This document shows, in pieces, positions 1-4,783 of a stretch of DNA of 6,187 nucleotides. Both the position numbers and the translations under genes were made by a program. Source of the stretch: a bacterium UBP10_UBA1149 (GTDB taxonomy: Bacteria > Desulfobacterota > Binatia > UBA1149); contig DBZX01000024.1 of NCBI GenBank assembly GCA_002311335.1, positions 28,047 to 34,233 of the forward strand. The letters run 5' to 3'. The notes beneath the pieces were generated by a model, which did no database searches, was not told where the DNA came from, and saw nothing but the letters and a program-made list of their open reading frames with translations. Numbering within the stretch: position 1 is the first letter of the stretch; each line of letters opens with the position of its first letter.

Positions 1-117
1 GAACACTTTGACGGTCGCTTGCCGTTTGACTACCTGTGGTTTACACCCCGAGCCGATGATCTCGACCCTTGCGAACGCTTCGAGCAGCAGTTGAAGGCCA
101 TGGGTAAACAGCCTTGA
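1..117 (+). CDS. C-terminal end of an unrecognised protein (5' truncated by window edge)
   Basis: Frame 1 is open from the first base to TGA at 115-117 and gives the last 38 residues of a protein. It runs E-H-F-D-G-R-L-P-F-D-Y-L-W-F and ends K-A-M-G-K-Q-P. The tail is amphipathic and rich in charged residues (D-D-L-D-P-C-E-R-F-E-Q-Q-L-K), so it probably ends in a helix. I do not recognise the family from this fragment. It is believed real because its stop overlaps the next gene's TTG start by four bases (TTGA). That is a typical translational-coupling arrangement, and it suggests this is the upstream member of the same operon. Confidence 0.6.
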   Translation, partial: EHFDGRLPFDYLWFTPRADDLDPCERFEQQLKAMGKQP

Positions 118-992
118 GTGCGGGAGTCGTGCTCGTGGCCGGCTGCGGGCGCGTGGGCTCACGCGTGGCCAGGATGATGGCCGATGGCGGTCGCGATGTG
201 TACGCGCTCAGCCGCAAGCCGGCTGTCATGCCCGATAACGTGAGGCCGCTTGCCGCCGATCTCAGCGACGCGGCCTCGCTGTCCGGCTTGTTGGAGAGCG
301 CGATACCGGGCGGCGTCGACCTCGTTGTATTTACGGCCTCGCCTGATCGCGGCGACGAGCAGGCCTACCGCGCGGTGTATCTTGACGGGCTGGCCACGCT
401 GCTGGCGACCCCGGCCTGCGCGGACTTGCGCCGCCTGGTCCTTGCCTCGAGCACGGCCGTGTACGCGCAGGATGATGGCGGCTGGGTAGACGAACACGGC
501 GATACCAGGCCGCTGCGTTTCAACGGCGCGGTCATGCTCGAAGCCGAGCAACTGGCCCGCGCCCGAACGCGGGCTGAAGTGGTCGTGGCCAGGCTGGGGG
601 GCATCTACGGCCCCGGCCCGGGCGCGTTCCTGCGCTCGGTCGCCGCGGGCGAGCTGCGCCTCCCCGACCACCCGGCCTGGACCAACCGGGTCCAGGTCGA
701 CGACGCTGCCCGTGCGCTGCTGCACCTGGCCGAACTGCCGCAACCCGCTGCACTGTACAACGTGGTCGATGACACCCCGGCCACTCGTCACGAGGTCGCC
801 GCCTGGGCGAGGGGGGAGCTTGGTCTGCCGGCCCTCCGACTCGAAGGTCCAGGTGGAAACAGCGCCGGCAAGCGTTGCAGCAACGCGCTCCTTCGCGACA
901 GCGGATTCGACTTGCTCTTCCCCGGCTACCGCCAGGGCTACAGGGGGCCGCTGGATGAGCTGGCGGTTGCCACGAACAGTGCCGACCCCTGA
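114..992 (+). CDS. Atypical SDR / YeeZ-like NAD(P)-binding epimerase-dehydratase family protein
   Basis: A 292-residue cytosolic Rossmann-fold protein. Seen: beta1 followed by the dinucleotide-binding glycines G-C-G-R-V-G (residues 10-15); S-S-T-A-V-Y (112-117) at the usual active-site strand; W-V-D-E (124-127); R-L-G-G-I-Y-G-P-G (160-168); N-R-V-Q-V-D-D (191-197); and Y-N-V-V-D-D (215-220). This order is that of the extended/atypical SDR group that includes YeeZ. The usual Tyr-xxx-Lys pair is not visible where expected (residues about 136-142 read F-N-G-A-V-M-L). That fits atypical SDRs, so no reaction can be assigned. The TTG start overlaps the upstream stop and leaves just enough N-terminus for beta1; a GTG at 129 would cut into it. 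The last ten or so residues (A-V-A-T-N-S-A-D-P) differ from the copy at 2445-2576, so this 3' end appears to have been rebuilt by the event that introduced the next gene. Confidence 0.88.
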   Translation: MSAGVVLVAGCGRVGSRVARMMADGGRDVYALSRKPAVMPDNVRPLAADLSDAASLSGLLESAIPGGVDLVVFTASPDRGDEQAYRAVYLDGLATLLATPACADLRRLVLASSTAVYAQDDGGWVDEHGDTRPLRFNGAVMLEAEQLARARTRAEVVVARLGGIYGPGPGAFLRSVAAGELRLPDHPAWTNRVQVDDAARALLHLAELPQPAALYNVVDDTPATRHEVAAWARGELGLPALRLEGPGGNSAGKRCSNALLRDSGFDLLFPGYRQGYRGPLDELAVATNSADP

Positions 993-1010
993 CGGTTCGA
1001 GTAGCGACCG

Positions 1011-1032
1011 CGGTCGGGTCCGAACCCGGCTG
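1011..1032 (+). terminator. Hairpin after the SDR stop, possible weak terminator
   Basis: The arms CGGTCGGGT (1011-1019) and ACCCGGCTG (1024-1032) pair over nine positions including two G-U pairs, around the loop CCGA. The inner five pairs (CGGGT/ACCCG) are perfect. It begins 18 nt after the SDR stop codon, where a terminator would lie. No T-run follows (the next bases are GCCGGAAAACG), so intrinsic termination is doubtful and an mRNA-end stabilising role is equally possible. Confidence 0.35.
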
Positions 1033-1050
1033 GCCGGAAAACGCTCCTTC

Positions 1051-1094
1051 TCCCCCCCGAACGGGTAATAATCCCCCCCCGAACGGGTAATAAT
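1051..1094 (+). repeat. Tandem direct repeat, two copies of a 22-nt unit
   Basis: A C-run followed by GAACGGGTAATAAT occurs twice in a row with a 22-nt period. Copy one has seven Cs (1052-1058) and ends at 1072; copy two has eight Cs (1073-1080) and ends at 1094. The copies are identical apart from the first base of the unit (T1051 against C1073). Each contains CCCG-AA-CGGG, a near-palindrome with 4-bp arms, followed by AT-rich TAATAAT. This could be a pair of protein-binding sites in the beta-helix promoter region, or a slippage duplication. The sequence alone does not decide. Confidence 0.85.
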
Positions 1095-1200
1095 CGACGG
1101 AAAGCGGAAGGAATCGAGTCGTTTCCGTTGCCCCAACCTGTGCCAGAGGTACTAGCTGCATCAGCGGCCCGGGGATGGACTGCAAAAGGGGGACTCTACG

Positions 1201-2352
1201 ATGAAATTATTTCTGAGGGTATCTATTCTACGGGCTCTTACAGCCCTGCCTGTGCTGTGCCTGTTGTCGCTGTTTACGCTGGCCCTGCCGGGGGCGGTTG
1301 CCGCCAATCCGGCCTGCGGCACACTGCTGGAAACCGCAGATGGCTTAACGACGCTGGACGGCGACCTCAACTGTCCCGACACCGGTCCCGGCGCAGCGCT
1401 CTATATCATCGGCTCCGCCGGGCTTGACATGAACGGGTTCACGATCACTTGCGGCGACGCTAATGACGACGTGACCGAGGTCTTGATGGACGGGGTGCAT
1501 CTGTTGGGAACGAAGAACTCGCTCAGCAACGGCGCGATAGTTAACTGCCAGGACGGGGTAAGTATCGCCGAACCTGCCAGCGGGGCCAGGGTCACGATGG
1601 TTCACGTAGTCAAAAACTGGGACGATGGATTCAACATCAACGGCGACGGCAACAAGCTCAGCCAGGTAACTGCGTGGGAAAACCGCGACGAGGGGATTGA
1701 CATGCAGGAGACCGCCGACAAGAACCAGATCCTGAACTCCATAGCTTATGCTAACGACGGGAAAGGCGTCAGTATCGATGGCGTCAAGAACAAGCTCAAG
1801 TTCGTGACATCCTACGACAACGGTGATGACGGTTTTTACGTTGGTGGCGCCAATAACTCACTTTTAAATGTTTCGTCCGTCAACAACACTATTGCCTTTG
1901 ACATTCAAGGGTTTGGCAACAAGATCAAGTCAAGTCACGCGGTCGCCACGAACGACGGAATTCCAGAGCCCTTCCGATCCGGTGTCTCCATCAGAGGGGA
2001 AAAGGGTAAGTTGACTGGCGTGGTGGTGCTCGCCGTCGACGGGGAGGGAGTCGTCGTCTATAATTGTGCCCCACCCCGCAGGTGTGATGACGGTGAGATC
2101 GCGAGAGGCAACAAGCTCTCACAGCTGTTTGTCGTGCAAAGCGGTGGCTATGGCATTAATATGCTGGAATCCGCGGGCAACACCGTCCAAGGCTCGGCAG
2201 CGGTCTTGTCAACTCTTGAGGACGCCCAGGACCTCCAAATCCCCCCCACCATGCCGCCCGTTTGCGGGAACAGGTGGAAGGATAATCACTTCGGAACTTC
2301 GTTTCCCGCCGCTTGCATTGGGAGTGGGGTGGAGGAGCCCGAGGCGCGCTAG
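1201..2352 (+). CDS. Secreted right-handed parallel beta-helix repeat protein
   Basis: 383 residues, exported. A signal peptide (charged M-K-L-F-L-R, hydrophobic core to about 30, A-V-A just before residue 35) precedes a mature protein starting A-N-P-A-C-G. Residues about 39-84 match the N-terminal cap usual in these proteins (CG..L....L.GDLNCP......L.MNG.TI). Then come beta-helix coils of 21-24 residues. They are clearest at 137-247, where an Asn recurs at 151, 175, 197, 219 and 240 and a Gly at 143, 165, 189 and 211. Later coils lie near 259-275 and 303-335. The C-terminus C-G-N-R-W-K-D-N-H-F-G-T-S...C (355-372) resembles a closing cap common in such secreted proteins. Eight cysteines remain after processing, suggesting disulfides outside the cytoplasm. 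No lyase or hydrolase catalytic set is recognised, so it may be an enzyme, an adhesin or a structural protein. A good Shine-Dalgarno (1186-1193) fixes the ATG. Sampled lines are 40-58% G+C, well below the neighbours, suggesting recent acquisition. Confidence 0.9.
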   Translation: MKLFLRVSILRALTALPVLCLLSLFTLALPGAVAANPACGTLLETADGLTTLDGDLNCPDTGPGAALYIIGSAGLDMNGFTITCGDANDDVTEVLMDGVHLLGTKNSLSNGAIVNCQDGVSIAEPASGARVTMVHVVKNWDDGFNINGDGNKLSQVTAWENRDEGIDMQETADKNQILNSIAYANDGKGVSIDGVKNKLKFVTSYDNGDDGFYVGGANNSLLNVSSVNNTIAFDIQGFGNKIKSSHAVATNDGIPEPFRSGVSIRGEKGKLTGVVVLAVDGEGVVVYNCAPPRRCDDGEIARGNKLSQLFVVQSGGYGINMLESAGNTVQGSAAVLSTLEDAQDLQIPPTMPPVCGNRWKDNHFGTSFPAACIGSGVEEPEAR

Positions 2353-2458
2353 ACGCCGCTACCATGACTCCGGGACCTTGAGTGCCGGTTGTGTCGCACT
2401 GAGCCTGGCCCGGCCGCGTGAGAGCGCGCGGCCGGGCCACAGTCACCGGCGGTAGCGC
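2353..2458 (+). other. Spacer after the beta-helix gene, right side of the displaced segment
   Basis: This stretch of about 106 nt lies between the beta-helix stop and the conserved part of the SDR remnant. It contains the strong hairpin at 2406-2439. No gene-like coding is seen. Sequence resemblance to the SDR gene starts gradually: CCGGC near 2446-2450 is shared, then a clear alignment begins at 2459. Confidence 0.5.
2406..2439 (+). terminator. Strong GC hairpin after the beta-helix gene
   Basis: TGGCCCGGCCGCG (2406-2418) and CGCGGCCGGGCCA (2427-2439) are exact reverse complements, giving a 13-bp perfect stem with an 8-nt loop (TGAGAGCG). It lies 54 nt after the beta-helix stop, so it probably ends or protects that transcript. 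No T-run follows, so it is not a textbook intrinsic terminator. The stem reads the same on either strand and also sits right at the edge of the displaced SDR 3' end. Confidence 0.55.
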
Positions 2459-2576
2459 TTGCAGCAACGCGCTGCTGCGTGCCAGCGGATTCAGCTTGCG
2501 CTACCCCGGCTACCGTGAGGGCTACAGGGGGCCGTTGGATGAACTTGCGGCGGAGAAAAAAGGGAGAGTCGGGTGA
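2445..2576 (+). pseudogene. Displaced 3' end of the YeeZ-like SDR gene
   Basis: The frame ending at TGA 2574-2576 encodes C-S-N-A-L-L-R-A-S-G-F-S-L-R-Y-P-G-Y and then R-E-G-Y-R-G-P-L-D-E-L-A. This matches the intact SDR protein's residues 255-284 (C-S-N-A-L-L-R-D-S-G-F-D-L-L-F-P-G-Y, then R-Q-G-Y-R-G-P-L-D-E-L-A). By hand count 79 of 92 bases agree between 875-966 and 2459-2550 with no gaps, and most changes keep the protein similar. The rest of the SDR gene is absent upstream, so this cannot make a working enzyme. Its tail differs from the intact copy (A-E-K-K-G-R-V-G and stop). Its TGA overlaps the GTG of the next gene, which suggests this is the original end of the SDR gene in the older operon. 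Confidence 0.82.
2562..2568 (+). promoter_or_regulatory. Shine-Dalgarno of the exported hydrolase, inside the SDR remnant
   Basis: GGGAGAG has its GGAG core at 2563-2566, six bases before the GTG at 2573, so it decides this start. It lies within the last codons of the SDR remnant. That would explain why this piece of the old gene has been kept: it carries the translation signal for its neighbour. Confidence 0.7.
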
Positions 2577-3544
2577 TAGTTGCAGGAGTAGCAGGGGTTG
2601 CTCGCCTGCTGGCAGCGTTTTTGTTTTCGCTGCTGGTCCTTCTGCCAGCGCAGGCCGTCGCCGATGAGACCGTGCCGCTGGACGTGGCTGAACGCGAGCG
2701 GCTGGGCGGCAGCTTTCTCGAGCTGCCTGACGGCTGGGTCCACTACCAGGTCAGCGGAGAAGAGAACGCTGACACGGTAATCCTCGTGCATGGGTTTTCT
2801 GTACCGTCGTTCGTCTGGCGCGGCGTTCTGCCTTACCTGCTCAATGCCGGCCTGCGGGTGGTCGCCTATGACAACTATGGCCGGGGATTTTCGGACCGCC
2901 CGGGGCCGCCGTACGACCTTGAGCTTTTCGACCGGCAGCTCGATGGCGTCATCAATGGACTCACGGCCGAGGGTGCGCGCGTGGGCCTGGTGGGCTACTC
3001 CATGGGCGGTGCCATTGTCACCGAGTACGCCGCGCGCAGGCCCGGGCGCGTGGCGGCGGTGGTGCTGATCGCTCCGGCTGGCTACCCGGTGGGCTTGCCA
3101 CTGGCGGCCAGGTTGACGCGCCTGCCGCTGGTTGGCGAATGGCTGTTTGCACAGTTCGCTCCGCGGGTGCTCAGCTCAAGGGTCGAGGAGATGGCGGCCC
3201 TGGCCGGTGCGCCGCGTGACTTCGTGGAGCTCTACAACCAGCAGCTCCGCTACCCGGGCTACGTTGAAGCCCTGGGCTCTACGCTGGTCGAGTACCCGCT
3301 GAGCGACATGCGCGAGCGCTTTCGCGTACTGGGCGCGAGCGCGCTGCCGGTGATGGTGGTGTGGGGCGACTCAGACAAGCTGGTGCCCTATTCGAGCTCA
3401 AAACTCCTGGCTGAAGACGTGCCGGGTCTCGAACTAAACACCATCGAGGGTGGTGCCCATGCCATAACATTTACCCGCCCGCACGTGGTCGGCCCCCACC
3501 TGGCCTCTTTCTTCAGGAAGAGGGAGTGGCCCCTTTTGCGTTAA
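2573..3544 (+). CDS. Exported alpha/beta hydrolase (fold-1 type)
   Basis: 323 residues with a GTG start. Residues 1-31 form a signal peptide or anchor: one Arg at 11, a hydrophobic stretch 12-25, then A-Q-A before residue 29. The enzyme therefore probably works in the periplasm or outside the cell. The alpha/beta hydrolase set is complete: oxyanion-loop H-G-F (73-75), Y-D-N-Y-G-R-G-F-S-D (99-108), nucleophile elbow G-Y-S-M-G-G with Ser143, acid Asp268 in W-G-D-S-D, and His296 in G-G-A-H. The family includes esterases, lipases, C-C hydrolases and haloalkane dehalogenases; the substrate is not readable here, though ester or lipid hydrolysis is the simplest guess. The start overlaps the stop of the SDR remnant by four bases (GTGA), and the next gene follows after 28 nt, so it was probably translated as part of one operon with the SDR and the oxygenase. 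Whether it now has its own promoter is unclear. Confidence 0.9.
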   Translation: MIVAGVAGVARLLAAFLFSLLVLLPAQAVADETVPLDVAERERLGGSFLELPDGWVHYQVSGEENADTVILVHGFSVPSFVWRGVLPYLLNAGLRVVAYDNYGRGFSDRPGPPYDLELFDRQLDGVINGLTAEGARVGLVGYSMGGAIVTEYAARRPGRVAAVVLIAPAGYPVGLPLAARLTRLPLVGEWLFAQFAPRVLSSRVEEMAALAGAPRDFVELYNQQLRYPGYVEALGSTLVEYPLSDMRERFRVLGASALPVMVVWGDSDKLVPYSSSKLLAEDVPGLELNTIEGGAHAITFTRPHVVGPHLASFFRKREWPLLR

Positions 3545-3572
3545 GGGTAACAGGGCTGCCGGTGGAGAGAAC

Positions 3573-4769
3573 GTGAACTTTGTAGAATTTCACAACGACG
3601 AGTTGCCTCGACGCATACAGGCGGGCAACGGCCGCCTGGCGGCGGTGGGCACGGTGGGCCTGGCGGGCATCGCCTTCGAGGTGGACGGAGCCAGTTACAC
3701 TTACCTGCCCGGACCCGACGGGGTGGAAGTAGTGGCGGGAGACGAACGCGCGGCCTGCGTGGTGGCCATGAGTGCCGTGTCCTGGGGCGAGTTCGTCGAG
3801 CAGATGCGTACTGTGCCCTCGCTGCTGTACTCGGGCATGCTCAGCCCTGAGCGCGGTGACGTGGAGCTGCTGTTGCGCTGGGAGCAGGCCATAAGGGCCT
3901 TGCACCACGGCCTGCCGGTATTCGTACCCACCGAGCTCGATCTTCGCGACAAGGACGGCGGCAGGCTGGACATCGAGCAGGTGTTCCCCGCAGATGTTGG
4001 CGCCGGCGAGCTCGGGCTTTTTATTCGCGAGGCCGGCTTCGCCGTCGTGCGCGGGGTGTTTTCTGCAGACGAGATCGCCGTGCTGCGAGCCGACGCCGAC
4101 AGCGCGGTAGCCGCAGCCCGGCAGGGGGACCGTCGCAGCTGGTGGGCGCGCAGCGCCGAGGGCGAGACCCGCTTGTGCCGCGTGACCTATGCCAACCTCT
4201 CGTATCCCGCCATAGCCGCCATCTGCGACGACCCCCGCGTGCGCCGCCTCGTGGCGGCTTTTGACGACAGCCTGCTGCCCGGCCCCGATCGTCTTGACGG
4301 CATAGCTATCATCATCAAGAACCCCGACATCGCCGACGGCCTGTCGGATCTTCCGTGGCACGTGGATTGCGGCATGGGTGGCCACGCCCTTCTCTGCCCG
4401 GTGGTGCAGGTGAGTGTGCTGCTCGAGCCCGCCAATCTTGATACGGGTACGCTCAAGTTCCTGGCCGGAAGCCATCGCTTTGCTTGCCACACGCCCGCGG
4501 CCCAGGAGGAAGCCGGCCTGCCCGTGGTCACGGTCGCAGGCGAGCCCGGCGATCTGCTGCTGCACCTGGGCGACACCATGCACGCCGCGCCCGCGCCCCT
4601 GGGCCGCGGCTCCATGCGTCGCTCGCTGGTGACCTCGTTCTACCAGCCCGCGGTGCTCGACGTCATAGAAGCCGGATGCGGTTTTAACGATGTACTGCTT
4701 TCAAACGACGACGGTCACGTGGATAACCTGGCCGACGTTGTGCGTGGAACGCCATCCGAAAAGCTATAG
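3573..4769 (+). CDS. SCP2-like domain fused to a PhyH-family Fe(II)/2-oxoglutarate dioxygenase
   Basis: 398 residues, no signal peptide, cytosolic. A GTG start follows GGTGGAGAG (3561-3569) at good spacing. Residues about 140-370 are a phytanoyl-CoA dioxygenase (PhyH) type double-stranded beta-helix oxygenase. The iron ligands are His263 and Asp265 (P-W-H-V-D) and His337 (D-T-M-H-A-A-P). Arg349 or Arg350 (M-R-R-S-L-V) is the likely 2-oxoglutarate contact, and T-L-K-F-L-A-G-S-H-R-F (293-303) is the typical strand and turn. PhyH enzymes hydroxylate lipids, acyl-CoAs and many small molecules with O2 and 2-oxoglutarate. Residues about 1-120 look like a sterol-carrier (SCP2) type lipid-binding domain: V-V-A-M-S (63-67), W-G-E-F (71-74), L-L-Y-S-G-M-L (84-90) and W-E-Q-A-I-R-A-L-H-H-G (103-113). 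That assignment is less sure than the oxygenase. The pairing suggests a hydrophobic substrate. It follows the exported hydrolase closely, so the two may handle the same compound class (inference). Confidence 0.88.
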   Translation: MNFVEFHNDELPRRIQAGNGRLAAVGTVGLAGIAFEVDGASYTYLPGPDGVEVVAGDERAACVVAMSAVSWGEFVEQMRTVPSLLYSGMLSPERGDVELLLRWEQAIRALHHGLPVFVPTELDLRDKDGGRLDIEQVFPADVGAGELGLFIREAGFAVVRGVFSADEIAVLRADADSAVAAARQGDRRSWWARSAEGETRLCRVTYANLSYPAIAAICDDPRVRRLVAAFDDSLLPGPDRLDGIAIIIKNPDIADGLSDLPWHVDCGMGGHALLCPVVQVSVLLEPANLDTGTLKFLAGSHRFACHTPAAQEEAGLPVVTVAGEPGDLLLHLGDTMHAAPAPLGRGSMRRSLVTSFYQPAVLDVIEAGCGFNDVLLSNDDGHVDNLADVVRGTPSEKL

Positions 4770-4783
4770 TCCTGAAAGCTATA
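4760..4783. repeat. 9-bp direct repeat across two convergent stop codons
   Basis: AAAGCTATA occurs at 4760-4768 and again at 4775-4783. The first copy contains most of the plus-strand gene's TAG; the second contains the minus-strand gene's stop (CTA on this strand). Only nine bases separate the two stops and no hairpin terminator is visible between the genes. Confidence 0.6.

Larger units (their letters stand above)
993..1200 (+). other. Spacer between SDR and beta-helix genes
   Basis: These 208 nt hold no convincing gene. They contain a wobble-rich hairpin just after the SDR stop, two copies of a 22-nt tandem repeat with long C runs, and the Shine-Dalgarno of the beta-helix gene (AAGGGGGA, 1186-1193, seven bases before ATG). 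A promoter for the beta-helix gene is expected here but no good -35/-10 pair is visible. The closest candidates are the TAATAAT sequences inside the repeats, which lack a -35 partner. The spacer is unlike the tight 4-nt and 28-nt junctions elsewhere, consistent with the beta-helix gene being its own transcription unit. Confidence 0.6.
967..2458. other. Probable inserted segment (about 1.5 kb) carrying the beta-helix gene
   Basis: The interval between the two alignable SDR 3' ends (875-966 and 2459-2550) contains a single gene, the beta-helix protein, with hairpins near both edges and base composition unlike the flanks. Seen: the repeated gene end on both sides, the compositional shift, and the remnant rather than the intact gene abutting the next operon member. 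Inferred: the segment was added by integration or recombination at the 3' end of the SDR gene, with the incoming DNA supplying a replacement end. No recombinase gene or terminal inverted repeats are present, so the mechanism is unknown. Confidence 0.5.

Noticed and set aside
159..1136. Long minus-strand open frame opposite the SDR gene
   Set aside because: It lies opposite a gene with clear Rossmann motifs, its protein is low-complexity Arg/Gly/Ala/Val without domain signals, and high-GC codon structure commonly leaves the antisense frame open.
1129..1156. Promoter TTGCCC with TACTAG for the beta-helix gene
   Set aside because: The -10 matches only three of six consensus bases and the spacing is 16; similar pairs occur by chance.
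1240..1270. Lipoprotein signal in the beta-helix protein (Cys20)
   Set aside because: The residues before Cys20 are P-V-L, which do not fit a lipobox, and the hydrophobic stretch continues past the Cys to a normal A-V-A signal peptidase site.
1128..1427. Small plus-strand gene overlapping the start of the beta-helix gene
   Set aside because: It overlaps the signal-peptide region in another frame, lacks a Shine-Dalgarno and has no protein-like pattern.
1609..1941. DNA-level repeats in the beta-helix gene as a CRISPR-like or minisatellite array
   Set aside because: The similarity is at the protein level with varied codons and coil lengths of 21-24 residues; no exact DNA repeats with uniform spacers are present.
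967..2458. Insertion sequence or integron cassette identity for the displaced segment
   Set aside because: There is no transposase or integrase, no matching terminal inverted repeats, and no recognisable attC site. The insertion is inferred only from the duplicated gene end and composition.
3513..4583. 356-residue minus-strand open frame opposite the oxygenase gene
   Set aside because: The plus strand carries the complete PhyH iron-binding motifs and a Shine-Dalgarno. The antisense product is His/Gln/Ala-rich with no recognisable fold.
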